Below are positions 18,665-27,156 of a DNA stretch of 64,000 nucleotides, piece by piece. The notes under the pieces were generated by a model. The model did no database searches and had not been told where the DNA came from. It saw only the letters and a program-made list of their open reading frames with translations. Every line of letters starts with the position of its first letter. Positions within the stretch are counted from its first letter, which is position 1. Source of the DNA: Acidobacteriaceae bacterium KBS 89 (GTDB taxonomy: Bacteria > Acidobacteriota > Terriglobia > Terriglobales > Acidobacteriaceae); assembly GCA_000381605.1 (NCBI GenBank), contig KB906756.1:248001-312000 (forward strand), written 5' to 3'. The position numbers and the translations under genes are program-made.

Positions 18665-20169
18665 TACTTTCTCTCCTCGCTCGGCGCGGGACTCGCGGTG
18701 AGCTTCTTCACAATGTTTGTGGTCGAGAAGCCTTCCACTGTCGGGACGATCTCGACTCGACCACCGGCTGCGATGACATCTTCGTGGCCGACGACGGTGT
18801 CGATGGTGTAGTCGCCGCCCTTGACCAAGACATCGGGTCGCAAAGCGCGGATGAGTTCAAGCGGTGTGTCCTCTTCGAAGAGCACGACGGCATCGACGGC
18901 AGCCAAAGCGGCCATGACGCGAGCGCGCTCCCGCTCGGCCACGATCGGGCGCGTGGGGCCCTTGAGACGGCAGACTGAAGCGTCGGCGTTGAGGCCAAGT
19001 ACGAGTTTCGATCCAAAGCGGCGGCAGTCTTCGAGCAACGTAATGTGGCCGACGTGCAGCAGATCGAAGCAGCCGTTGGTAAAGACGATGGTCTCTCCCG
19101 AGGCGCGCCACTCGGCGACGCGCAGCTTGATTCGATCGAGGTCGAGGATTTTCTCGCCGGCGGTGACACCAGAGCTCGGGGTCAATGCAGCGACGAGCTC
19201 GTGTGCGGCGATCGGCACCGTTCCGACCTTACTAACGACAATTCCCGCGGTCAAATTTGCGAGTTCAACAGCAGTCTCAATCTGCAGTCCTCCCGCCAGA
19301 CAGGCGGCGAGGGTTGCGATGACAGTGTCTCCCGCGCCCGAGACATCGAAGACTTCGCGGGCTCGTGCGGGAGAGTGATACACGCCTGTGCTGCCGTCGG
19401 AGGCAGGGCGGAGGAGGGTGATTCCCTTCTCGCTCATCGTTACGGTGAGGAATTGGAAGTCATGTTCGGCGACCAACGCCTGTCCTGCCGCAAGCAGTTC
19501 TTCCGTGTGATGGGCAGGTACTGCTGTTGCCGCCGAGAGTTCGCCAAGGTTTGGACATACCGTCGTAGCTCCGGTGTACTTGCTGAAGTCAGGGGTCTTG
19601 GGGTCGGCCAGAACTGGAATTCCAGCTGCGCGAGCGGCGCGGATGACTGACTCGCAGAGCGCGATCGATAGCGCGCCTTTGGCATAGTCGGAGAGGACGA
19701 CGGCGTGTACCTTTGCGACGAGCTCGGTGGCGAGTTCCTGCAGGCGTAGAGTCTCGGCGGCAGGCGGTGTATCGCGGCTCTCAATGTCGAGCCGGAGGAG
19801 CTGCTGCATGCGGCCGACGATGCGGGTCTTGGAGATGGTCGGCAGAGAGCTCGCAACCACGCCAACTGTGTCGATACCAGCACGCTCCAGGATCGCCACC
19901 AGTTCGGCCTGCTCGGAGTCGTTGCCCCAGAAGCCGCTGAGAATGGTCTGGCAGCCGAGGCCAGCGAGATTCATGGCAACGTTGGCTGCACCTCCAGCCC
20001 GCTCATAGCGGCGGGCGTGGCGGAGGACGGGCACCGGGGCCTCGGGAGAGATGCGCTCGACGTCGCCATGGATATAGCGGTCGAGCATGATATCGCCTAT
20101 TACGAGCACCTTGAGGTGATGGAAGCCGCCCTCGAGCAGGTTCAGAATCGAATGAAGTTCCGGCAGCAT
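18664..20169 (-). CDS. hldE: Bifunctional heptose-7-phosphate kinase / heptose-1-phosphate adenylyltransferase
   Basis: 501 residues, close to the 477 of E. coli HldE (RfaE). The N-terminal ribokinase-type domain (1-320) has VIGDIMLDRYIHG, ERISPEAPVPV, RAGGAANVAMN and the catalytic DVSGAGDTV near residue 270. The C-terminal cytidylyltransferase-type domain (about 345-490) has FTNGCFDLLHVGH and LVKGGDYTIDTVVGHE. It performs two steps of ADP-heptose synthesis; gmhA and gmhB are not in the window. It is downstream of the GT9 heptosyltransferase (63-base gap) and overlaps hldD by one base. ATG start with AAGGAG 11 bases upstream. Confidence 0.96.
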   Translation of the reverse strand: MLPELHSILNLLEGGFHHLKVLVIGDIMLDRYIHGDVERISPEAPVPVLRHARRYERAGGAANVAMNLAGLGCQTILSGFWGNDSEQAELVAILERAGIDTVGVVASSLPTISKTRIVGRMQQLLRLDIESRDTPPAAETLRLQELATELVAKVHAVVLSDYAKGALSIALCESVIRAARAAGIPVLADPKTPDFSKYTGATTVCPNLGELSAATAVPAHHTEELLAAGQALVAEHDFQFLTVTMSEKGITLLRPASDGSTGVYHSPARAREVFDVSGAGDTVIATLAACLAGGLQIETAVELANLTAGIVVSKVGTVPIAAHELVAALTPSSGVTAGEKILDLDRIKLRVAEWRASGETIVFTNGCFDLLHVGHITLLEDCRRFGSKLVLGLNADASVCRLKGPTRPIVAERERARVMAALAAVDAVVLFEEDTPLELIRALRPDVLVKGGDYTIDTVVGHEDVIAAGGRVEIVPTVEGFSTTNIVKKLTASPAPSEERK

Positions 20170-20232
20170 TCGCTAGAAGATCTCCTTGAAACCATCATCG
20201 CATCTTCGAGCAGGCTGGCGTGTCCGCAGCCT

Positions 20233-21300
20233 TTAGCCGAGGAGGGCATGAACCTGGGTGACAACCTCTTCGACTGAGATCGAGGTCAGACATTTTTTGC
20301 GTTCGACGATGCAGGTTTCGAGGCCACATCCCCAGCAATCGGTCTGGTGGTAGAGCACGCGGTGCTGCTTGCCATAGGGGAACCAGACGCGCGGCTTGTT
20401 GCGAGCGGCGAAGATTGCGACGCACGGCGTGTCCACCGCAGCTGCGAGGTGCATTGGGCCGCTGTCATGTCCGACGAAGATGCGGGCACGTGCGAAGACA
20501 GCAGCGCTTTCGCGAGGCGTGAGGCGGCCACAGAGGTTGACGACTGGAGTGCCGGAGTTTTCCCGCCAGCCATCCGCGGCAAATTCGCTGGTGTCGCTCT
20601 CTTCCGGCGCTCCGCACAGCACCAATGAGTAGCCGGGATGCAGAATGGCCAGGCGGCCGAGGAGCGCCCGCCAGTTTTCGCGGCCCCAGTCCTTCGATTG
20701 GACCTTTGTGCCGACGCTTACGGCGATGCTGGCGCGACCGGCGGTCGGTGTGAGTACCTCCGCGGCGCGGGCATGCTCTGCGGCGGTCAGGTGCAGGTCC
20801 CAGCTTGCCGATGCGTCGAGGTGGGCGTCCCCGAGCTCCGCGAGATTGCGGCTGAGACGTGCTCCTTCCGGTTCAAGGGCCTGCTCGGACTCCTCCCAAC
20901 GGTTCTGCTGCATATCTTCAGTGATGGGAACGCCGATGAGGCGTTGAACTCCGCAAAGACGGAAGAATTTGGCGTCGCGGCGCGCGGCCTCGACTCCACG
21001 AGCAGGGCCGAGGTAAACGAGCGCCTGGGGACGCCAGCGGAGGAGTTGCCACCAGAGCGCCACGAGTTCGCGGGGACTGCGCGTGCCCGCGGAGTAACGA
21101 AAGTAGCCATGGACGAGGTTGGTGTTTTCGAGGATCGCGGCAGCCGGCGGGGCTTTTGCGTTGACCGGGAAGTTGGTCAGCAGGCGGCGCTCGGCGTCTG
21201 GGAAGGCACGGGCGACGAGGTGAAACGCCGGCAGAGCAACGAGAGTATCGCCGAGGCTGCCCAGCCGGTAGATCAGGACCCGTTTTGTCGAACTTGCCAT
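20233..21300 (-). CDS. Glycosyltransferase family 9 (heptosyltransferase-like)
   Basis: A 355-residue GT-B enzyme. The N-terminus has RVLIYRLGSLGDTLVALP, the acceptor-side motif of ADP-heptose:LPS heptosyltransferases. The C-terminal half has VGTKVQSKDWGRENW, then FVGHDSGPMHLAAAV (the nucleotide-sugar site near residue 275) and a Cys-rich tail with CWGCGLETC and KKCL. As first gene of the hldE-hldD unit it most likely transfers heptose to the LPS core in the inner leaflet. Which heptosyltransferase (WaaC, WaaF or another) cannot be said from sequence alone. Confidence 0.92.
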   Translation of the reverse strand: MASSTKRVLIYRLGSLGDTLVALPAFHLVARAFPDAERRLLTNFPVNAKAPPAAAILENTNLVHGYFRYSAGTRSPRELVALWWQLLRWRPQALVYLGPARGVEAARRDAKFFRLCGVQRLIGVPITEDMQQNRWEESEQALEPEGARLSRNLAELGDAHLDASASWDLHLTAAEHARAAEVLTPTAGRASIAVSVGTKVQSKDWGRENWRALLGRLAILHPGYSLVLCGAPEESDTSEFAADGWRENSGTPVVNLCGRLTPRESAAVFARARIFVGHDSGPMHLAAAVDTPCVAIFAARNKPRVWFPYGKQHRVLYHQTDCWGCGLETCIVERKKCLTSISVEEVVTQVHALLG

Positions 21301-21445
21301 TGTGTGACTCTAGTCTGCTTGGTTCGCTCGTCATCCGGCAAGGGTGGCGAGGCACGGGTGGTGTTAGCCTGCTGCCGGGGAGGCGTGGCTATATGCGGTA
21401 GTTACGCTATGACTGCTACAGTTTATGGGTCGGAATGGAGTGGTT

Positions 21446-22033
21446 ATGCTCGATGCCCTTTTGATAACGCGGATGCACGAAGAGATGACCGCGGCCCTGC
21501 ATGAATCTGAGGGCCAGTTGGAGATCGAGACGAGCGCCGATGGACTGATGGCCCTTGCCATGGCACAGCACCGGGCCAACTTCGAGCTTTGGCATGAGGA
21601 GGACAATGCCCGTGCGCCTCAGGCTTCCGACGCGGAGATTGCGCGAGTCAAACGGGCCATTGATGTCCTGAATCAGAGGCGAAATGACCTGGTCGAGAAG
21701 ATGGACCTGTGGCTGATCGACAAGTTGGAGCAGAACGATGCTTCTCCGCTTCACTCGGAGACACCGGGGTTGATGGTCGACCGGCTCTCGATCCTGGCGC
21801 TGAAGATCTACCACACTCGCGAGGAGGCGCACCGGATGAGTGCGACGGAGGAGCATCGTCTTCGGAATGTGAAGCGGCTGGCCCTGTTGGAGGAGCAGCG
21901 AAACGACTTGGCGGAATGTCTGGATGTCCTGTGGGCGGAGGTGCTCCAAGGAACACGTCGATTCAAGCTTTACCGCCAAATGAAGATGTACAACGATCCG
22001 GAGCTAAACCCCGCAGTCTACGGTCGACGGTAG
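21446..22033 (+). CDS. DUF4254 domain protein
   Basis: A 195-residue soluble, mostly helical protein matching DUF4254 (for example [35 protein letters not shown] and [17 protein letters not shown]). The start chosen is ATG at 21446 because GGAG stands 6 bases upstream; an in-frame ATG at 21425 has no ribosome-binding site. DUF4254 genes are typically found beside LPS heptose and glycosyltransferase genes, and this one is divergent from the GT9-hldE-hldD operon with 145 bases between. The biochemical function of the family is not known to me. Confidence 0.88.
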   Translation: MLDALLITRMHEEMTAALHESEGQLEIETSADGLMALAMAQHRANFELWHEEDNARAPQASDAEIARVKRAIDVLNQRRNDLVEKMDLWLIDKLEQNDASPLHSETPGLMVDRLSILALKIYHTREEAHRMSATEEHRLRNVKRLALLEEQRNDLAECLDVLWAEVLQGTRRFKLYRQMKMYNDPELNPAVYGRR

Positions 22034-22062
22034 TAAGTGGTGACGGGGTCAAAGACTGACAG

Positions 22063-22091
22063 TTGACCTGACAGCCGCGTCTGCGTATAAA
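22063..22091 (+). promoter_or_regulatory. Strong sigma-70-type promoter for the TPR gene
   Basis: TTGACC (22063-22068) and TATAAA (22086-22091) are separated by exactly 17 bases, 80 bases before the ATG at 22171. This is the best consensus promoter seen in the window, so the TPR protein downstream is expected to be well expressed. Confidence 0.7.
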
Positions 22092-22170
22092 ACCGACACG
22101 AGAACAAACAAGGAACGAGCTACCGTTAGAATGGGAAAGCTCAGAAACGCCTCAAGCGACAGGACATACC

Positions 22171-22728
22171 ATGGCTCAGACAAAAACCGCAGCTACACCC
22201 GCAACGAAGCGTGCTCCACGGACGCTGGCTGGAACCCTCCCCATCGACAATGCACGAGTTCAGATCGTCGCTCAGTATGAAGCCGCGCTGCGGCTGATGC
22301 AGGAAGGGAAATATGACAAGGCTCACGCTGCGTTCGACAAGATGCTGGCGTCGGGCGCAGGCGAACTGAGCGAACGTGTACGCATGTACAGCAACGCATG
22401 TCTACTGCAGGCAGCCAAGGGCAAGAACACATTTGCCAGTCATGAGGAACATTATGACTACGCTGTCTCCCTGCTGAACGATGGCCACTACGAGGACGCA
22501 CGCGAGCAGTTCACGCTCATTCTCAAGGAGAATGACAAGGCGGACTATGCGCTGTATGGATTGGCGGTGCTGTCGAGCATGACGGGCGATTCGCATCACT
22601 GCCTGGAGCATCTGACGGAGGCGATCCGGCAGAATCCTCGCAACCGGATTCAGGCGCGCGCCGATTCGGATTTTCAGGACATGGCCGACGATCCGCGCTT
22701 CACGGAGCTGCTTTATCCGGAGGTCTAA
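22171..22728 (+). CDS. TPR-repeat protein
   Basis: A 185-residue soluble protein with tetratricopeptide-type helix pairs: one around ALRLMQEGKYDKAHAAFDKML (residues 35-55), one around YAVSLLNDGHYEDAREQFTLI, and a third around YALYGLAVLSSMTGD/CLEHLTEAIRQNP. It ends DDPRFTELLYPE, the ending of the TPR end-of-group pattern. No signal peptide. TPR proteins are protein-protein adaptors; no partner can be named. ATG start with AGGA 6 bases upstream, driven by a near-consensus promoter. The yvcK gene follows 59 bases downstream on the same strand. Confidence 0.85.
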   Translation: MAQTKTAATPATKRAPRTLAGTLPIDNARVQIVAQYEAALRLMQEGKYDKAHAAFDKMLASGAGELSERVRMYSNACLLQAAKGKNTFASHEEHYDYAVSLLNDGHYEDAREQFTLILKENDKADYALYGLAVLSSMTGDSHHCLEHLTEAIRQNPRNRIQARADSDFQDMADDPRFTELLYPEV

Positions 22729-22787
22729 CACTTCTCTGGTATCCAGGCTGACGCCCGTTCCGGTTAGGCTTGGATAGGAACCTCCCC

Positions 22788-23888
22788 ATGTCGTTGCCGA
22801 ATTTGTCGGAAACAAGAGAAAAAGAGCTTCGGGTGGTCGCCATTGGCGGCGGTACGGGATTGTCGACCCTGCTTCGCGGGTTGAAGCGGTACGTCGTGAC
22901 TCCTGACCGGAGGCGAGGGATTCGGATTGAGAGCGCACCGGGTCCCCAGGCCCCGCCGCCGCCGTCTCCTGCCCTGCGATGCATTATCCGGGAGCTTTCG
23001 GCGGTGGTCACGGTGACTGACGATGGCGGCTCGTCGGGGCGTCTGCGGGAAGACCTCAAGATGCTGCCTCCCGGAGACATTCGGAATTGCATGGTGGCGC
23101 TCTCCGAAGACGAGCATCTACTTTCGAAGCTGTTTCAGTTTCGCTTCGAGCACGGCGATCTGGAGGGGCATAGCTTCGGCAATCTCTTTGTCGCGGCGCT
23201 CTCGCATATTACCGGCGACTTTGCGCAGGCCGTGCAGATGTCCTCGCAGATTCTGGCCGCACGAGGAAAGATCTTTCCTTCGACTAACGCGAACGTCGGC
23301 CTGACGGCCGAGATGGATGACGGCTCGATAGTGCGAGGCGAGACCAACATCACGGCGAGTAAACACAGCATCATCGAACTGCGTCTGGAGCCTGAGGCGG
23401 CCGATCCTCTGCCCGAGACTCTGGAGGCGATTGCCAACGCGGATCTGATTACGCTCGGACCGGGATCGCTTTACACCTCGCTCATCACCAATATGTTGGT
23501 TCGCGGGATACCGGAGGCGCTGATTGCGTCACGGGCGACGAAGGTCTTCGTGTGCAACTTGATGACCCAGGCGAATGAGTCGCTGGGTCTGACTGCCTCA
23601 CAACACATCGAAAAGATAATGCAACACGCCGCGGCGGCCCAATCGCCGATCTTCGACTACGCCCTGATCAATACGGGGCCGATCTCCGAGGTGCGGCTGG
23701 AACAGTACGCGCGCGAGGGCCAGCAGCCGATTGAGGCCGATCTCGAACGGATTCGGGCGCTTGGGGTAGAGCCGGTAACCGGAGATTTCGTCCACGAAGG
23801 CGATGTGCTGAGGCACGACTATGACCGTGTGACGGAACGGGTGCTTGCGCTGGGGCTGCAACGGCTAACACCAGCGCCGGCTCAGTAA
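22788..23888 (+). CDS. yvcK: Gluconeogenesis factor YvcK (CofD-like)
   Basis: A 366-residue cytoplasmic protein of the YvcK/CofD-like family. The N-terminal nucleotide-sugar loop AIGGGTGLSTLLRGLKRY is followed by VVTVTDDGGSSGRLRE, LPPGDIRNCMVAL, HSFGNLF, NITASKHSIIELRL and LGPGSLYTS. In Bacillus and mycobacteria YvcK/CuvA binds UDP-sugars and is needed for growth on gluconeogenic carbon and for cell shape. An insertion of about 30 residues rich in Pro and Arg (with GPQAPPPPSPA) splits the first two motifs. The start is ATG at 22788 with AGGA upstream; a TTG six codons earlier is less likely. It ends 2 bases from convergent rlmN. Confidence 0.92.
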   Translation: MSLPNLSETREKELRVVAIGGGTGLSTLLRGLKRYVVTPDRRRGIRIESAPGPQAPPPPSPALRCIIRELSAVVTVTDDGGSSGRLREDLKMLPPGDIRNCMVALSEDEHLLSKLFQFRFEHGDLEGHSFGNLFVAALSHITGDFAQAVQMSSQILAARGKIFPSTNANVGLTAEMDDGSIVRGETNITASKHSIIELRLEPEAADPLPETLEAIANADLITLGPGSLYTSLITNMLVRGIPEALIASRATKVFVCNLMTQANESLGLTASQHIEKIMQHAAAAQSPIFDYALINTGPISEVRLEQYAREGQQPIEADLERIRALGVEPVTGDFVHEGDVLRHDYDRVTERVLALGLQRLTPAPAQ

Positions 23889-23890
23889 AA

Positions 23891-25123
23891 CTATCCGGCC
23901 AGTGTGTCCGCTGGCGCAATCGCGATCAATGGAGCAGGTGCCGACTCCACTGTGCGCTTAAGCTGTCCGCAAGCCGCAAAGATATCGCGTCCGCGGGGGC
24001 GGCGGATGTATGCGGGGATGCCAGCGGCCATAATGCGCTTCTGAAAGGCGGAGACCCCCGACTGTAGCGGCTCGTGGAAGGGCATGTTGGGGCCTGAATT
24101 CCAAACGATCAGGTTGATCTTGCAGCGAATGCCACGAACAAGATCGATGAGTTCTTCTGCGTGCTCCAGTGAGTCGTTGATGCCGCCGAGGAGAACGTAC
24201 TCGAAGGTAATCCACTCGCGGGTGCGAAGCGGGATAGTTGCCAGGGCTTCGAGCAGGGTCGCAATGTTCCATTTGCGCGTAATGGGCATGATGGATTCGC
24301 GGACGCTGTCGTTGGAGGCGTTGAGGCTGACGGCAAGCTTCGGGCGGACGGTTTCCGTGGCGAACTGCTCAATGCCCGGTAGGATGCCGGAGGTGCTGAC
24401 GGTCATGCGCGACTCGGGGATCGGCATCTGGGTCAGGATTCGAACGGCGTCCATGAAGTTGGCGTAGTTGAGAAAGGGCTCGCCCATACCCATGAAGACG
24501 AGGTTGATGCGCGCGGGGGTGTAGTTACCGCGGGTACTGCCGAGTTCGACCTGATGGCGGTTGAGGACCGCAGCGACCTGGCCGGCTATCTCGCCGGCAG
24601 TGAGGTTGCGGCGGATGCCGAGCTTGGCGGTGAGGCAGAACTGGCAGTTGACGGCGCAGCCGACCTGGCTCGAGACGCAGATGGTAGAGCGACGGTACGG
24701 AAAACCGGGCGCACTTGAGGTGCGGGTTTCAGAATCTTCGGCCTCTTCGTCTTCGGCGGCCTGGGAGCCGTCGCCGCGCTCGCCGCCGTCGCCGTCGGGC
24801 ATCCAAACGGTTTCGACGGTCTCGCCGTCGGCCATGCGGATCAGATAGCGTTCTGTTCCGTCGATGGACCGGGCGGTCTGGACGATCTCTGGGAGGCCTA
24901 CGACGTAGCCCTCCGCTGCGAGCTTGTCGCGTAGGGGGTGGGAGAGGGTCGTGGCCTGGTCGAGCGATGTAATGCGCTGGCGATAGAGGGCGTGCTGGAG
25001 TTGGGACGCACGGTACGGCTTCTGGCCGAGACGCTCCATAGCGGCGGTGAGTTCGGTCAGAGACAGGCCGAAGAGCGGCTTTACCTCAACGGATAGATTC
25101 GAAGCTTGCTTTAACTCGTTCAT
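23891..25123 (-). CDS. rlmN: 23S rRNA (adenine-2503-C2)-methyltransferase / tRNA A37 methyltransferase RlmN
   Basis: A 410-residue radical-SAM enzyme. The N-terminal helical domain contains QKPYRASQLQHALY; the radical-SAM cluster motif is CAVNCQFC in SSQVGCAVNCQFCLT, followed by NLTAGEIAGQV, NLVFMGMGEPFLNY and the C-terminal RRPRGRDIFAACGQL with the methyl-carrying Cys. The enzyme methylates C2 of A2503 in 23S rRNA. A hydrophilic insertion of about 30 residues (DGDGGERGDGSQAAEDEEAE and on) sits between the VETVWMP strand and the Cys motif. ATG start with no evident ribosome-binding site. Confidence 0.95.
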   Translation of the reverse strand: MNELKQASNLSVEVKPLFGLSLTELTAAMERLGQKPYRASQLQHALYRQRITSLDQATTLSHPLRDKLAAEGYVVGLPEIVQTARSIDGTERYLIRMADGETVETVWMPDGDGGERGDGSQAAEDEEAEDSETRTSSAPGFPYRRSTICVSSQVGCAVNCQFCLTAKLGIRRNLTAGEIAGQVAAVLNRHQVELGSTRGNYTPARINLVFMGMGEPFLNYANFMDAVRILTQMPIPESRMTVSTSGILPGIEQFATETVRPKLAVSLNASNDSVRESIMPITRKWNIATLLEALATIPLRTREWITFEYVLLGGINDSLEHAEELIDLVRGIRCKINLIVWNSGPNMPFHEPLQSGVSAFQKRIMAAGIPAYIRRPRGRDIFAACGQLKRTVESAPAPLIAIAPADTLAG

Positions 25124-25255
25124 AAAAATAGGGCTGTGGGGGGACAGTTCACTTTTGGCGGATCATGCGAACTAGCGGCTTTAACATCAGTCTACTCCGA
25201 TTGGTAGGGAGGGTGCTCTGCCCCACTGTGAAACAATGGAGGTCCAAGGAGCCGC

Positions 25256-26572
25256 ATGCCTGTAACGCTGATTGATGATCCCCGTCTGACCCAAAGTGCC
25301 TCGCGAAACATTCGAAAGACCGTGTTAGCCAACGGTCTGTTGGTTTTGACTGAAAGTATGCCCCATCTTCGGAGCGTCTCGATGGGGGCGTGGATAGGGT
25401 CGGGCTCGCGGGACGAGGCGGCCGCAGTCAACGGAATCTCGCACTTCGTCGAGCACATGGTGTTCAAGGGGACGACCTCCCGGTCGGCTCAACAGATTGC
25501 GCGCGAGGTCGATACGATCGGCGGCAATCTTGATGCGTTTACCGGTAAGGAGATGGTCTGCTTCAACATCAAGGTGCTGGATGAGAACGTAGCGCCAGCA
25601 CTCGACGTGCTGGCCGATCTGGTACTGCATCCAACCTTCACTCCGGAAGAGCTGGCCCGCGAACAGGGTGTGATCCTCGAAGAGATCAAGATGGACGAGG
25701 ACAATCCCGACTATCTGGTGCACGAGGTGTGGACGCAAAACTTCTGGAAGGGCGATGCGTTGGGGCGGCCGATTCTGGGAACAGAGAAGACTGTGTCGAG
25801 CTTCAATCAGCAGATTGTGTTCGATTTCTATGCTGGCCGGTTCACTCCAGGCAATATGGTCTTTTCGGCAGCGGGGAATCTGGAGCATGACGCCTTCGTC
25901 GCGCAGGTGGAGAGGGAGTTCAGTTCGCTCGCCACTAATGTTGCGGCTGCGATGCAACGGGTTGAAGCGCCAAAGGCAACTCCACACATTACGCTGAAGC
26001 GAAAGAAGTCGCTGGAACAGGTGCAGTTTTGTCTTGGTGTTCCAGCTCCTCCGGTGAACGATGCGCGGCGGTATGGGGTGTATCTGCTGAACACGATGCT
26101 GGGTGGGGGGATGAGTTCGCGGCTGTTTCAGACGATCCGCGAGGACCAGGGTCTGGCTTACTCGATCTACTCGGAGATGAATCCGTTTCGGGATACAGGT
26201 TCGCTTTGTGTGTATGCGGGAACCTCGGTCGACAAGACTCAGAAGGTATTGCAGCTTACCCTGCAGGAGTTGCGGCGTCTCAAGGAAGAGGCGGTCAGTG
26301 ACGTCGAGTTGAAGCGGGCCAAGGACCAGCTGAAGAGCAACATGGTGATTGGGCTCGAGAGCTCGGGAAGCCGAATGGCGAACCTGGCAAGGCAGCAGAT
26401 GTATTTTGGACGCTTCTTCGGCGTGGACGAGATCATGGAAGAGATTGAGGCTGTGACGACGGCCGACGTGCAGCAGCTGGCGCAAGAGCTGTTTCAACCC
26501 GAGACGATAGCGCTGACACTCTTGGGAAATCTCGGAACGATGAAGATCGAGCGGGAAGATTTGGCTTGTTAG
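25256..26572 (+). CDS. M16 family zinc metallopeptidase (PqqL/YmxG-like)
   Basis: 438 residues, the size of one-chain M16B peptidases such as YmxG and mitochondrial processing peptidase beta. The inverted zinc motif HFVEH is at residues 63-67 (His63, Glu66, His67) in the SHFVEHMVFKGT block, with the downstream Glu in ILEEIKMDEDNPDYLVHE. The C-terminal inactive half contains LLNTMLGGGMSSRLFQ and REDQGLAYSIYS. No signal peptide, so cytoplasmic. ATG start with AAGGAG 6 bases upstream. The pseudopilin and lolA follow on the same strand, 53 bases after the stop. Confidence 0.94.
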   Translation: MPVTLIDDPRLTQSASRNIRKTVLANGLLVLTESMPHLRSVSMGAWIGSGSRDEAAAVNGISHFVEHMVFKGTTSRSAQQIAREVDTIGGNLDAFTGKEMVCFNIKVLDENVAPALDVLADLVLHPTFTPEELAREQGVILEEIKMDEDNPDYLVHEVWTQNFWKGDALGRPILGTEKTVSSFNQQIVFDFYAGRFTPGNMVFSAAGNLEHDAFVAQVEREFSSLATNVAAAMQRVEAPKATPHITLKRKKSLEQVQFCLGVPAPPVNDARRYGVYLLNTMLGGGMSSRLFQTIREDQGLAYSIYSEMNPFRDTGSLCVYAGTSVDKTQKVLQLTLQELRRLKEEAVSDVELKRAKDQLKSNMVIGLESSGSRMANLARQQMYFGRFFGVDEIMEEIEAVTTADVQQLAQELFQPETIALTLLGNLGTMKIEREDLAC

Positions 26573-26625
26573 CATGATCTGCTGATAAAGTTTTGTTCGG
26601 AGCAGGAATAAGGAATCGCCGAGGA

Positions 26626-27156
26626 ATGATGAAGACCATGAACGAATTGGAACGGTTGAGCGCAGAACGACGGGCCGAAGACGGATTTACGCTGATCGAA
26701 CTATTGATTGTTATGTCGGTGATGCTGATCCTGATGACGCTGGCCGTACCGCAGCTTTTGAAACTGAGAAAACAGGCACAGGAGACCTCTGCGGTGCAGT
26801 CGCTGCGTACGATTGGGCAGGCGGAGCTGCAATACAACTCGGCCTATCCGGCGAATGGCTTCTCGTGCTCGCTGGCGACGCTGGGTGGCGATCCTAAGTC
26901 GGGCGCACCGTCGGCACAGTCTGCGCAGTTGATTACGCCGGATCTGGCAAGCGGCCAGAAGGCCGGATACACGTTCGCGATCACCAACTGCACGAAGGTG
27001 ACGGTTAACAATCAGGACATGTACACGTCGTATGAGATCACGGCAGTGCCGAATTCGATCGGCAAGACCGGCGACAACGGCTACTGCGCTGATGAAAACA
27101 ACACGATCCGCAAAGACCCGGCGGGTGGTACCAACTGCACCCAGCCAATTCAGTAA
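26626..27156 (+). CDS. Type IV pilin-like protein (prepilin with GFTLIELL motif)
   Basis: About 177 residues with a class III prepilin signal: a charged leader of about 20 residues, then the peptidase site EDG|FTLIELLIV with Glu at mature position 5, and a hydrophobic helix. The C-terminal globular part has several Cys (FSCSLATLGG, ITNCTKV, YCADEN, TNCTQP) that could form two disulfides. It is expected to be cleaved and methylated by PilD and assembled into a type IV pilus or a type II-secretion pseudopilus; no other pilus gene is present here. Three ATGs (26626, 26629, 26638) lie after GAGGA; 26626 or 26629 is likely. The stop overlaps the lolA start (TAATG). Confidence 0.88.
   Translation: MMKTMNELERLSAERRAEDGFTLIELLIVMSVMLILMTLAVPQLLKLRKQAQETSAVQSLRTIGQAELQYNSAYPANGFSCSLATLGGDPKSGAPSAQSAQLITPDLASGQKAGYTFAITNCTKVTVNNQDMYTSYEITAVPNSIGKTGDNGYCADENNTIRKDPAGGTNCTQPIQ

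Noticed and set aside
25325..26575. Minus-strand open frame of 416 codons
   Set aside because: Antisense to the M16 peptidase, no recognisable domain.
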